DNA from: Collinsella aerofaciens
GTDB lineage: Bacteria > Actinomycetota > Coriobacteriia > Coriobacteriales > Coriobacteriaceae
Assembly: GCF_015670795.1 (NCBI RefSeq)
Contig: NZ_JADPCJ010000003.1
Location: 1 to 46,142 of the forward strand
DNA length: 46,142 nt
Reading direction: 5' to 3'
The notes beneath the pieces were generated by a model that saw only the letters and a list, made by a program, of their open reading frames with translations, did not search any database and was not told the DNA's origin. The stretch's first letter is position 1. Every line of letters begins with the position of its first letter. The position numbers and the translations under genes were made by a program. Shown here in pieces: positions 1 to 8,491 of the stretch.

Positions 1-12
1 GGGTATCGGGTT

Positions 13-48
13 CCCACATTCATCCGCACATGTGCGGATGAATGTGGG
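13..48. repeat. perfect 36-bp palindrome
   Basis: The two 18-base halves are exact reverse complements with no loop. No T-run follows on either side, so it does not look like an ordinary intrinsic terminator. It could be an operator, a cruciform or the end of an element that lies left of the window. I see no convincing gene between here and 507. Confidence 0.9.
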
Positions 49-300
49 AGGTGTTCGGATAAAGTTGATAATCAAGGCGATTCCGGAAAATGCGAAAAGA
101 ATTGCAGGCGTGTACATTGCACCGCCGAAACGTTGTATCTTTTGCATCATGACGGGGAATCCCCCTCTCTTCATTCGGAGCGACTGCGGTTTTGGCTTCA
201 CTCGAGACCGCAGACGCGCCGTTTGCGTGTACCTCGTGCAATAGGACGGGTGGGCCCGCTTCCCTGACTTCTTGCGCTTCTATTTTTATCATATCACTTA

Positions 301-471
301 TCTAGACAAGTTAGCATAAATACAACGGTCGGTAAACGGTTGATTATTGGCCGTAAACGGTATATGTCCAGTATTTCGCCTGTTAAATCTGACATAGTTG
401 ATGGCTGCATTTCAATTTTCTTTTCTACTTGTCTAGATGTGCTTGTCTATATCTATAGACATGCCTATACT
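301..471 (+). promoter_or_regulatory. promoter and probable GntR operators of the zinc alcohol dehydrogenase
   Basis: A -35 TTGTCT (443-448) and a -10 TATACT (466-471) lie 17 bp apart. Between them sits a dyad GTCTATA-tc-TATAGAC (445-460). A related CTTGTCTAGA lies at 428-437, just upstream of the -35, and its exact inverse TCTAGACAAG lies at 301-310. GntR/HutC-type regulators typically bind short GTnTAnAC-like dyads, and a regulator of that class is encoded at 1599-2354. Repression by blocking the promoter is inferred. Confidence 0.6.
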
Positions 472-507
472 TCATTACAACATTCACCGCCACGTTAAGG
501 AGTCACC

Positions 508-1533
508 ATGAAAAGCGCGGTCTTCTATGGAAAGCACGACCTCAGAGTCGAGGAATCGGCAAAGCCGGCCGTGGGCAGGCGCGACGTTCTGATCAACGTC
601 AAAGCTTGCGGCGTCTGCGGTACCGACGTTCATATCTATGAAGGCGACAAGGGTGCAGCCGACGTTACCCCGCCCACGATCCTTGGTCATGAGTTTGCGG
701 GCGTTGTCGAGGCCGTGGGCAGCGACGTCGCTGGCTTTAAACCGGGCGATCGCGTGTGCATCGACCCAAACCATCCCTGCGGCTGCTGCGAACCCTGCCG
801 CGACGGAATCAACCACTACTGCGAGCATATGACCGGTTACGGCACCACTGTTAACGGCGGCTTTGCCGAGTACTGCTCCGTCGATATGCAGCAAGTCTAC
901 AAGTTGGGCGATCACACCAGCTTTGAGCAGGGTGCTATGACCGAGCCCGTCGCCTGCTGCCTGCACGGCATCGATATGTGCAACATCAAGCCCGGCAGCA
1001 CAGTTGTCGTTATCGGCGGTGGCATGATCGGTCTGCTCATGATGCAGCTTGCTAAAAACGCCGGCGCCACCAAGGTTGTCTTGCTCGAGCCCGTCGAAGG
1101 CAAGCGCGAGGTTGCGCTCAAACTCGGCGCCGACCTGGCAATTGATTCCATCCACGAGGACGTCCCGGCCCGCCTGAAGCAGGAGGGCGTCGGCAACGTC
1201 GATGTCGTTATCGAGTGTGTTGGCAAGCCCGTCACCATCGAGCAGGCCATCCAGATCGCCGGCCACAAGGCTACGGTCATGATGTTCGGCCTCACCAAGC
1301 CCGATGAGACGATCACCGTCAAGCCCTTCGAGGTCTTCCAGAAGGAGCTTGTGCTTACCTCGTCCTACATCAACCCTTATACGCAGCGTCGCGCGCTCGA
1401 GCTCATCGACTCTGGCAGGCTCGACGTATCCTCGATGGTCGCCAAGGTGGCTTCCCTCGACGAACTCGGCGCCATCCTGTCAGACCCAGCTCTGCGTGCC
1501 ATGGGTAAATATATAATCGACCCCAGCAAGTAA
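508..1533 (+). CDS. zinc-dependent medium-chain alcohol/polyol dehydrogenase
   Basis: A 341-residue NAD(P)-dependent dehydrogenase of the MDR family, of usual length. The N-terminal catalytic domain has the catalytic zinc Cys37 in a CGVCGTDVH context and the GHE motif at 60-62. The structural zinc lobe has Cys91, Cys94, Cys97 and Cys105. A Rossmann fold follows with GGGMIG near residue 170. Threonine dehydrogenases and sorbitol/polyol dehydrogenases look like this; the substrate cannot be read from sequence. The start is fixed by AAGGAG just upstream. The gene is followed 65 bp later by a GntR/UTRA regulator, which suggests a carbohydrate- or polyol-inducible dehydrogenase. Confidence 0.92.
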   Translation: MKSAVFYGKHDLRVEESAKPAVGRRDVLINVKACGVCGTDVHIYEGDKGAADVTPPTILGHEFAGVVEAVGSDVAGFKPGDRVCIDPNHPCGCCEPCRDGINHYCEHMTGYGTTVNGGFAEYCSVDMQQVYKLGDHTSFEQGAMTEPVACCLHGIDMCNIKPGSTVVVIGGGMIGLLMMQLAKNAGATKVVLLEPVEGKREVALKLGADLAIDSIHEDVPARLKQEGVGNVDVVIECVGKPVTIEQAIQIAGHKATVMMFGLTKPDETITVKPFEVFQKELVLTSSYINPYTQRRALELIDSGRLDVSSMVAKVASLDELGAILSDPALRAMGKYIIDPSK

Positions 1534-1598
1534 ATCGATCGACACCTGCGCGAGCGGTCCTCATCCACCGCTCGCGCACTCAGCTCTAGGAGACCGTC

Positions 1599-2354
1599 GT
1601 GGCGCGAGCCATCTTCCAAACTATTTATGACAACGTGAAGCAGTCGATTGACGACGGCACATACGCCTATCAGAGTTATCTGCCTTCGGAGACTGAGCTC
1701 ACGCAGCTGTTTGACTGTTCGCGCATGACGGTCCGTCGCGCCATCTCGATGCTTGCGGCAGATGGTTACGTGCTCCCCCAGCAAGGCAAAGGCATGCGCG
1801 TCATTCGCAACATCAGTGACGAGAAGAGTCGTGGTGGCGGCGGACTCGAGACCTTTAAGGAAATCGCGGCCAGCCGAGGCTTTGAGCTCAAGACTGTCAC
1901 CACCGTTTTTGAGCTCCTCGTCTGTAGCAAGGCACTCTCCGGGATTACCGGGTTTCCCGAAGGCTGCGAGCTCACACGCGCCAAACGCATCCGTTACGCA
2001 AACGGACACGCCGTGTGCTCCGACGACTCCTATTACCTAAGCTCACAGGTACCGGGGCTGACACCCGAGATTGTCAACGACTCGATCTATCGTTACCTCG
2101 AAGAAGACCTTGGCATTAAGATTGTCACGGGCAAACGCGATGTAACGATCGAGCATCCCACGCCCGAGGATACGCGCGTGCTCGATCTCGACGACTTTAA
2201 CGCACTCGCCGTTATACGCGGACAGACCTACAACGCCGACGGTATCCTTATGGAATACACCGAGACCAAACAGGTTCCCGGGTTCTTTTTGCTCCATGAA
2301 ACCGTGACACGCAACGGTACCGGTCGAACCGGCCACCAAAGCAGCATGAACTAA
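1599..2354 (+). CDS. GntR family regulator, HutC/UTRA type
   Basis: A 251-residue transcription factor. Residues 1-70 form the winged-helix GntR domain, including SETELTQLFDCSRMTVRRAI. Residues about 95-240 match a UTRA effector domain, which in this subfamily usually binds sugar phosphates or related small molecules. It starts at GTG with TAGGAGA upstream. It lies downstream of, and probably cotranscribed with, the zinc dehydrogenase, whose promoter carries GTCTA-type dyads, so local autoregulation is likely. The effector is unknown. A strong hairpin terminator follows the stop codon. Confidence 0.9.
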   Translation: MARAIFQTIYDNVKQSIDDGTYAYQSYLPSETELTQLFDCSRMTVRRAISMLAADGYVLPQQGKGMRVIRNISDEKSRGGGGLETFKEIAASRGFELKTVTTVFELLVCSKALSGITGFPEGCELTRAKRIRYANGHAVCSDDSYYLSSQVPGLTPEIVNDSIYRYLEEDLGIKIVTGKRDVTIEHPTPEDTRVLDLDDFNALAVIRGQTYNADGILMEYTETKQVPGFFLLHETVTRNGTGRTGHQSSMN

Positions 2355-2363
2355 CCATTTATT

Positions 2364-2436
2364 AGTTGCGGTGGGATAGTTCCTAGAATTGCCAGCTTAA
2401 GGGCAAAACAGGAACTATTCCACCGCAACTTTTTTG
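2364..2436 (+). terminator. long nested terminator hairpin after the GntR gene
   Basis: A 21-bp stem (2364-2384 with 2410-2430) has a single G-T wobble. The 25-nt loop holds a smaller TTGCC/GGCAA stem, and six T residues follow. The stem is longer than usual for an intrinsic terminator. A second GC-rich hairpin, GGCCGG.../...CCGGCC (2436-2467), comes directly after and separates this unit from the convergent ferredoxin gene. Confidence 0.85.
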
Positions 2437-2485
2437 GCCGGCGGGGCAGTACCTGTCCCACCGGCCATCATTTACGCTCTTTTAG

Positions 2486-3739
2486 CTAGTCCGCGAGCTT
2501 CTCCACCTGGTCGAGCATCTTGTCCAGCTTGGCCTTTGCCTCGGCCTTGACCTTCACAGCTTCTTCGTGAGCCTTCGCCTTCTGGGCGGCCTTTTCCTCG
2601 GCTTCGGGATCGACGACGACCAGATTGGACGCGTCGTGCTCAACAAGCTTGAGCGCATGCTCGGGACAAACCTTGACACAGGCGCCGCAGCCTAAACAAT
2701 ACGTGGACTCCAACGCAAAGCGGCCGCTTCCCACCAGATCACAGGCAAACGTGGGACACACGTTGACGCACTCGCCGCACGACGTGCACTTTTCAAAATC
2801 GCACTCCGGCGTGCTCACCTGCATATTCTGGGCAAGCTCGGGATGGTTCTGCAGTGTCGAGAGCACCAGCTGCCGCCCATGGGTGAGCGAACGGCGACGC
2901 TTGGTCGTCGTGGTGCCGCACATGGTGTTGAGCGTGCGCTCCAGCTGGGTAATCTGATGGCGATGGGCCTTGAGCTTTTGCGTCACCGAGGCCAGCGCCG
3001 CCGTCGCCGGGTTGAGCTTGGTCACCGTCAGGCCCGTGGTGCGGGCAATCTTTTCCATGTACTCCTTGCGCTCGTACTCGCGGCGCTTATGGCACTTGAG
3101 GCTCTTGGGGTCGACCTCTAGGCCCATACCCGTGCCAGACCACTCTTCGGCCTTCGCAATCGCCTCGCCAAGAATGTCCTCACCGCCGGTGTTGCGGCAT
3201 TTATCGCACACGCCCAACGGCAGGTACACACTCACGTTGGGATAGTCGGCCAGTACCGAGAACCAGGTCTCTGCCGTAATATCGCCCACGCAGGCAACGA
3301 CGACCTCGTTTTCACGCGGCATGCGTTTGAGGGCACGCGTGCAGGTGACGTAGGCGGTCTCGTGGCTCGTAGCAGCAGAGACGATATCGTCATACAGGTT
3401 TTTAGGCGCCAGGCGCGGCGAGATGATCGCCTCGGTCGGGCAGGCAGCGGCGCACAGACCGCACTTGCGGCAGGAGTCGAGGATCTCGATGGCGTCTTCC
3501 TCGACCTCAATAGCGTTGACCGGGCACACGTCCATGCACGCGGTGCAGCCGCTCTTTTCGTTTTTGCAGGTCAGGCATGGAATGGTGTTGCCGCGCGGAC
3601 GCTCCTTGTAGTCGGCAGGATTCCACTGCGGCGCCGACGGATCGAGTGCATTGGTCACGCCGCCAAGCGGATTTTTAAGAAAGTCGAAACCCTTGCTGAT
3701 CTCGATAATGTCATCAAACAGATCGTGTTCCTGCGCCAT
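2486..3739 (-). CDS. poly-ferredoxin (four 4Fe-4S motifs) of unknown electron partner
   Basis: Starting at the internal ATG with AGGGAGG upstream, the product is 417 residues. Two ferredoxin-type cysteine groups lie near the N-terminus: one with an expanded spacing at about 55-72, and a canonical CxxCxxCxxxCP at 90-100. Two canonical groups lie near the C-terminus (CTSCGECVNVCP and CLGCGACVKVCP). The middle third carries further cysteines and resembles the region seen in coriobacterial 4Fe-4S dicluster proteins. The C-terminal tail is Lys/Ala/Glu-rich and probably helical or coiled-coil. It is probably a soluble electron-transfer protein. No partner enzyme subunit is adjacent; the nearest genes are NAD-linked dehydrogenases. 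Confidence 0.85.
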   Translation of the reverse strand: MAQEHDLFDDIIEISKGFDFLKNPLGGVTNALDPSAPQWNPADYKERPRGNTIPCLTCKNEKSGCTACMDVCPVNAIEVEEDAIEILDSCRKCGLCAAACPTEAIISPRLAPKNLYDDIVSAATSHETAYVTCTRALKRMPRENEVVVACVGDITAETWFSVLADYPNVSVYLPLGVCDKCRNTGGEDILGEAIAKAEEWSGTGMGLEVDPKSLKCHKRREYERKEYMEKIARTTGLTVTKLNPATAALASVTQKLKAHRHQITQLERTLNTMCGTTTTKRRRSLTHGRQLVLSTLQNHPELAQNMQVSTPECDFEKCTSCGECVNVCPTFACDLVGSGRFALESTYCLGCGACVKVCPEHALKLVEHDASNLVVVDPEAEEKAAQKAKAHEEAVKVKAEAKAKLDKMLDQVEKLAD

Positions 3740-3890
3740 GCGCGGCCCCTCCCTGAGCAGTGCAAACAAGCAAGAGATAATGATACGCTATCGGCCCATG
3801 CCTCGGGCAAATTACACGCGGAGCATCTTTGCGGCAAATAGTCTATGGCCTATCGCCGCCTCGATTGCACAAGGTCAATCAAGTGCCAAG

Positions 3891-4397
3891 CTATGCCTCG
3901 CACATGAACTGCACGAGCTTTAGTTTGGTCACCTTGGCCTGTTCGTTAGCCATATTGCGCTCGTTTCTAAAGACCGCATCTGCAACACCCTGCAAATCGG
4001 CATCGGAAATCTCGCTGCACGGACCGTCCATCGATGCCGCCGTGGGGCATACGCACAACGGCAACTCGGCATAAAACGCAACGGCCTTGGCGATATCGAG
4101 CATTTTGCCGCCGCCAATACCCACTACCATGTCGCAATACTCGGCCTGGGCTTCCTTAGCCATTTCGACAACGGCCTCTTCCGTACACGGACCGTCATAA
4201 ATCTTAAAGAACGGCTCGCTTAGATCTTCGTCCAGAAATCCATCGACGATCTGCCTGCACAGCCGATCCTCGGTGCCCTGGTCAAACAAGACATAGGCAG
4301 CGCAGCCCAACCATGACAAATACCTGCCTTGACGCGACAGTTCGCCCGGCCCCTGAACATACCGGCCGGGACCGCCGTAAACCATAGGAAGCGCCAT
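3891..4397 (-). pseudogene. glycerol dehydrogenase-like remnant with internal in-frame deletion
   Basis: The 168-residue reading frame aligns by eye with the first third of the intact paralogue at 4512-5612: a GPGRYVQGPGEL start, then VVGIGGGKMLDIAKAVAFY, then CPTAASMDGPCS. It then jumps straight to a stretch (EISDADLQGVADAVFRN) resembling the family's extreme C-terminus. The roughly 200 residues holding the metal-binding Asp and two His are missing, so it cannot be an active dehydrogenase. A ribosome-binding site (GAAGGGCGG) is still present. It could also be a short protein kept for another purpose. Confidence 0.65.
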
Positions 4398-4428
4398 ACG
4401 AGAATCCGCCCTTCATCAAACAACGATT

Positions 4429-4457
4429 GGTGCAAAGTAACCTGACCCCTTTGCACC
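4429..4457 (-). repeat. REP-like hairpin, copy 1 of 3
   Basis: GGTGCAAAG (4429-4437) and CTTTGCACC (4449-4457) pair perfectly around an 11-nt loop. On the minus strand the core reads CAAAGGGG-TCAGGTTA-CTTTG, which aligns with the hairpins at 11767-11795 and 44704-44736. It lies between the glycerol dehydrogenase terminator and the remnant gene. Confidence 0.7.
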
Positions 4458-4462
4458 ATAGC

Positions 4463-4499
4463 AAAAAAGGGGCAAAGCCATCTGCTGGCTTTGCCCCTT
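4463..4499 (-). terminator. intrinsic terminator of the minus-strand dehydrogenase gldA
   Basis: A perfect 14-bp stem (4467-4480 with 4486-4499) and a 5-nt loop precede six U residues on the minus-strand RNA (4463-4468). It sits 12 nt beyond the gldA stop codon. Confidence 0.9.
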
Positions 4500-4511
4500 C
4501 CTTAGCTTGAT

Positions 4512-5612
4512 CTACTCATCCATGAGATAGTAGTGGCCCAGTGCGTCAGCACCCAGAATGGCGTTTGCGACCATCTCGGGCGTCACCTCAAAGGGCATGT
4601 TGCACATGGTGTCCTCGGGCGCGCATGCGGCCTCGGCAACAATCATGGCCTGCTCGCGCGTAAGCTCGGCAACGCCAAGTTCCTTCATCGTGACCGGCAG
4701 GCCCAGCTCAATGCAGAAGCCCAAGACTTCCTCGAGCTTCTCGGTCGGGGCATCCTCGAGTACCAGCTGGACGATGGTGCCGAAGGCGACCTTCTCGCCG
4801 TGATACATGCTGTGGCACTCGGGCAGCATCGTCAGACCATTGTGGATGGCATGAGCAGCGGCAAGGCCCGAGCTCTCAAAGCCAATACCCGAAAGCAGCG
4901 TATTGGCCTCGATGATGTGCTCGACGGCAGGCGTGAGCGCACCCTTCTCCAGCGCAACCTTGGCCTTGACGCCATCGGCCATGAGCGTCTCATAGCAGAG
5001 CTTGGCGAGCGCCAGGCCGGCCATTCCGCCCTTACCGCCGGCGCAGGTGCCGCCGTCGGCATCGTGCGTCGCCTGGGCCTCGAAATAGGTTGCGAGCGCA
5101 TCGCCCATACCGGAAACCGTCAGGCGCACCGGGCTCGCCGCGATAACCGTCGTATCCATAAGGACGATATTGGGGTTTGCCTTAAGGAAGAGGTACTTGT
5201 CGAACTGGCCGTCATCGGTATAGAGCACCGAAAGCGCCGAACACGGGGCATCGGTCGAAGCGATGGTGGGGCAAATGATAACCGGGGACTCCAGGTAATA
5301 GGCGACGGCCTTCGCGGTGTCGAGGATCTTGCCGCCACCGACGCCGACGATGATGTCGCAACCGTTGTCGCGAGCGAGCGCAACCAGTCGATTGACCTCG
5401 CCCTTGGAGCACTCACCGTTAAAGTCCTCAAACAGCAGCTCGGCCTTAGCCTCGGCAAAGCCGCCCTCGATCTTGGCACCGACGCGCTTCTTGCCCGAAG
5501 GCGTCACGATGACGAGGGCCTTAGCGCCGAGCGGCTCGACATAGGAGCCGAGCTTGGCCAGCTCGTCCGGGCCCTGGATGTACTTGCTGGGGCTATTGAA
5601 AATTGCAGCCAT
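4512..5612 (-). CDS. gldA: glycerol dehydrogenase (NAD-dependent)
   Basis: A 366-residue member of the metal-dependent GldA family, which oxidises glycerol to dihydroxyacetone and can work in reverse during fermentation. The nucleotide-binding GVGGGKILDTAKAVAYY motif is near residue 95. The zinc ligands are the Asp of SGMGDALATYFEAQ and the two His in AAAHAIHNG and SMYHGEKVAFG. The length is normal. It lies between a broken paralogue and an iron-type alcohol dehydrogenase, each with its own terminator, so these are likely separate transcripts in one fermentation-related cluster. No dihydroxyacetone kinase is in view. Confidence 0.92.
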   Translation of the reverse strand: MAAIFNSPSKYIQGPDELAKLGSYVEPLGAKALVIVTPSGKKRVGAKIEGGFAEAKAELLFEDFNGECSKGEVNRLVALARDNGCDIIVGVGGGKILDTAKAVAYYLESPVIICPTIASTDAPCSALSVLYTDDGQFDKYLFLKANPNIVLMDTTVIAASPVRLTVSGMGDALATYFEAQATHDADGGTCAGGKGGMAGLALAKLCYETLMADGVKAKVALEKGALTPAVEHIIEANTLLSGIGFESSGLAAAHAIHNGLTMLPECHSMYHGEKVAFGTIVQLVLEDAPTEKLEEVLGFCIELGLPVTMKELGVAELTREQAMIVAEAACAPEDTMCNMPFEVTPEMVANAILGADALGHYYLMDE

Positions 5613-5627
5613 AACTATCCCATTCTC

Positions 5628-5668
5628 TAAAAAAGAAAGGGGCTCCGTACAGATGCGTGCGGAGCCCC
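5628..5668 (-). terminator. intrinsic terminator of the iron alcohol dehydrogenase
   Basis: A 12-bp stem (5639-5650 with 5657-5668, one wobble) is followed on the minus strand by a U-rich run (5628-5638). It lies between the alcohol dehydrogenase and gldA. Confidence 0.88.
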
Positions 5669-5690
5669 TCGTTGCGATAACAAGAGTCGA

Positions 5691-6914
5691 TTAGAAATCG
5701 ATGTCGGTGTCGTAGTAGCAGGCCTTGAGAATCTTCTCGAAGTCGGCAGCCTTGGTCTCACGCGGGTTCTCAGGCGTGCAGGCGTCGGTCTCGGCGTTCG
5801 CGGCGATCTCGGGCAGCTTGGCGAGGAACTCCTCCTCGGAAACCATCTGCGGGTTCTCGGCGTCGACCTTCACGCCACCATTCGCGTAATCCTTGATGGA
5901 CTGCGGGATGTTGAGCTGGTCGTTGAGGTCGCGAATCTTCTGGACGAGCGCGGCGATGAGCTCCTCGTTGGTCTCGCCGGGAAGGTGCAGGATCTCCTTG
6001 GCCACGTAAGCGTAACGCTCGGCAGCACGCGGGTCCTTGGAGTTCCACTGGATGACCTTGCCAAGGTACATAGCGTTAGCAGCACCGTGGATGATGTGAC
6101 CGTTCTCGAAGGCTGCACCGGTCTTGTGAGCCATGGAGTGAACGATGCCGAGCAGGCCCGAGGAGAAGGCGATACCGGCGATGCACTGAGCCTCGTGCAT
6201 GTGCTGACGGGCCTCATGGTCGCCAGCATAGGACTTGGGCAGCCACTCAACGATCTCGCGGATGCCGTGCAGAGCGTTGGCGTCGGTGAACATAGAGGCG
6301 CAGGTGGAAACGTAGGCCTCCATGCAGTGGGTCAGAGCATCCATGCCGGTGTGAGCGCACAGCTTGGCGGGCATGGTGTAGGTGAGCTCGGGGTCGACGA
6401 TGGCGACATCAGGGGTGATGTTGAAGTCGGCCAGCGGGTACTTGATGCCCTTTTCGTAATCCGTGATGACGGAGAATGCGGTGACCTCGGTAGCGGTGCC
6501 GGAGGTAGAGGAAATGGCGCAGAAGTGAGCCTTCTGACGCAGCTCGGGGAAGCTGAACGGCTGGATAATGTTGTCGAAGGACTCCTCGGGATACTCGTAG
6601 AAGACCCACATGGCCTTAGCAGCATCGATGGGCGAACCGCCGCCGATAGCAACGATCCAGTCGGGCTCGAAGTCGCGCATAGCGGCTGCGCCCTTCATGA
6701 CGGTCTCGATGGAGGGATCGGACTCGACGCCCTCGAACAGCTTGACCTCCATGCCGGCCTCTTTGAGGTCGGCCTCAACGTCCTGCAGGAACCCGCCGCG
6801 GCGCATAGAGCTGCCGCCAGAAACGATGATGGCCTTCTTACCCTTGAGGTTCTTCACCTCGTGGCGAGCGCCCTCACCAAAGTACAGATCGCGAGGATTG
6901 GTAAAACGTCCCAT
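5691..6914 (-). CDS. iron-containing (group III) alcohol dehydrogenase
   Basis: From the ATG preceded by AGGAGGC the product is 407 residues. A longer upstream frame is not needed. Motifs typical of Fe-ADH are visible: AIGGGSPIDAAKAMW for NAD(P) binding, SSTSGTATEVTAFSVI, and the metal ligands in HTGMDALTHCMEAY, HSMAHKTGA and HGAANAMYL. Enzymes of this type usually act as butanol, ethanol or 1,3-propanediol dehydrogenases that regenerate NAD during fermentation; the substrate is not determinable here. Neighbouring gldA belongs to a related fold family. A 9-bp hairpin lies in its 5' leader (6955-6981). Confidence 0.9.
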   Translation of the reverse strand: MGRFTNPRDLYFGEGARHEVKNLKGKKAIIVSGGSSMRRGGFLQDVEADLKEAGMEVKLFEGVESDPSIETVMKGAAAMRDFEPDWIVAIGGGSPIDAAKAMWVFYEYPEESFDNIIQPFSFPELRQKAHFCAISSTSGTATEVTAFSVITDYEKGIKYPLADFNITPDVAIVDPELTYTMPAKLCAHTGMDALTHCMEAYVSTCASMFTDANALHGIREIVEWLPKSYAGDHEARQHMHEAQCIAGIAFSSGLLGIVHSMAHKTGAAFENGHIIHGAANAMYLGKVIQWNSKDPRAAERYAYVAKEILHLPGETNEELIAALVQKIRDLNDQLNIPQSIKDYANGGVKVDAENPQMVSEEEFLAKLPEIAANAETDACTPENPRETKAADFEKILKACYYDTDIDF

Positions 6915-7414
6915 ACTGTGCCTCCTAAACAAGCCCCTCTTAGACTTGCGTATATAACGGAGCACCCAATTGGCTCCGTTAGGACCGGTTTGCGCGTTGC
7001 CGGCGATGACAATGCGCGATGTCTAAACGTCTCAACGCTCAGACAAACACTATTTTACCGTTCTGGTTGGTCAGTTATTCACCTAAAGCCGCCAATGATG
7101 AAACGTTTTTTCTATCCCTGAAGACCCTTGTGCGGCATTCATACTCCCAAGCTGGGCAAACGTTTTATCAAGGTTGACTACATATCCCGGGCAGGACCGT
7201 GCCCCTCCAAAATATGCACCGTTCGCCGCCAAAAATCGACCGTTTGCGGCACCGTGATACCACTCGGTCGTCCAAGGTGCCGACATTTGTGCGACATCCG
7301 TCTTCGTGGTGCAAAGGTGCAAGTCCAAGTGCGGCACCCCCGTTGTGCCACATGCGGGTAAACTAGAACTTTATATAGAAACATTTGAACCCTAACCGCA
7401 GCAAAGGAGGCCCC
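6915..7414. other. 500-bp divergent intergenic region
   Basis: It separates two divergent genes. It holds a perfect 9-bp hairpin TAACGGAGC/GCTCCGTTA (6955-6981) in the leader of the alcohol dehydrogenase; without a T-run it is more likely a regulatory structure than a terminator. The heptamer TGCGGCA occurs three times (7131, 7245, 7330) in the half nearer the plus-strand operon. I see no credible gene. Confidence 0.5.
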
Positions 7415-8491
7415 ATGGCATTCGATCCCATTCAAGAGAATTGCCATCGCCTCGTTCTTGAGGCCTTGCGCCGCGACAATATCCCGCTCACCGACGCTGC
7501 CGCCGTAGAGCATCTGATGGAACAATTCACCCGCAACCCCGCACCGCTCATCGTGCACGACCGCGACCGCGCCGGGCACCTCATTGCCAAGGTGGTCGAG
7601 GCTGTCGACTACCGCATTCCCTTTATCCCTGACGATACCCAGGCAGAGCAGGAAGAGGCAGCTGCCGAGAACATGCTCCGCGAGGCAGCCGTGCTCGACC
7701 CCACCAACTGGGACGCTCAGCGCATGCTGACCGCCCTCGCCGCCGAATCCAACGAGGAATACGTGCAGTATCTGGTGTCCAAGTGCGACGAGGTGGAGCA
7801 CGATCTGGCGCTTAAGATCGCCTCGGCGCAGGACCCCTACGAGCGCGAGGCCGCTGGCGACCTTATGCGCCGCCCCTACCTGCGCTGGCTTGCCGCCTTG
7901 GCATCGCGCGCGCTCATTAGCGGCCGCTATCGCATGTCGCTCGAAGCCGCAAACCGCAGCCTCGACTTTTCCCCCAACGATCCTGCCGGCGTCCGCCACA
8001 CCGCGATGCTCGCCATGGCAAAGCTCGAATACCCCGCCGAGGAGCTCAAGCGCTTTCGCTCTGCCCACTCCGTCCCCTATCTCGCCAACACGCCGCTGCG
8101 CCGTCGTCCCAAGGATGCGGAGCGCGACTTGGACCCGTGGACGCTCATCGCGCTGATGAGCGCTGCCTGGCGCGAGCTGGACTACGAGGGTGCCGAGCAC
8201 TACTTGCGCATCCTTGCACGCTCGTGCCCGCACGCAGCCGAGGCACTCTACTTCCAAACCGAGTTTCCCGATGGCGTCTATGCCCGCGTCAACGTAGGCG
8301 TAGGCTCCACCGACGAGCTTGTCCTCGCGCTGTCCGAGGCGACGCCGGTGCTGCAGGAGGGCCTGGGCGCCCCCGACAACGCCAGCTTTGCCGCCTGGGT
8401 CGCCACCAACGATATCGTGCGTTCCCAAATCGATGAGCGCATCCTGCAGGCGGCCGAGCAGGGTTTGCCGTTTAAGGGAGGAGACCTCTAA
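7415..8491 (+). CDS. helical-repeat (TPR-like) protein of unknown function, paralogue A
   Basis: AAAGGAGG precedes the ATG at 7415, giving 358 residues. The sequence is almost wholly helical, rich in Ala, Leu and Glu, with no signal peptide or membrane segment. The middle (GRYRMSLEAANRSLDFSPNDPAG) and later stretch (LDYEGAEHYLRILARSCPHAAEALYFQ) have the spacing of degenerate tetratricopeptide repeats. The next gene shares the same pattern and overlaps this stop by one base (TAATG), so the two are translationally coupled. Together they may form a complex. No catalytic motif is visible and I do not recognise the family. Confidence 0.8.
   Translation: MAFDPIQENCHRLVLEALRRDNIPLTDAAAVEHLMEQFTRNPAPLIVHDRDRAGHLIAKVVEAVDYRIPFIPDDTQAEQEEAAAENMLREAAVLDPTNWDAQRMLTALAAESNEEYVQYLVSKCDEVEHDLALKIASAQDPYEREAAGDLMRRPYLRWLAALASRALISGRYRMSLEAANRSLDFSPNDPAGVRHTAMLAMAKLEYPAEELKRFRSAHSVPYLANTPLRRRPKDAERDLDPWTLIALMSAAWRELDYEGAEHYLRILARSCPHAAEALYFQTEFPDGVYARVNVGVGSTDELVLALSEATPVLQEGLGAPDNASFAAWVATNDIVRSQIDERILQAAEQGLPFKGGDL

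Noticed and set aside
20..292. Two short frames in the first 300 bp
   Set aside because: They overlap on opposite strands, run through the palindrome and lack convincing ribosome-binding sites or family resemblance.
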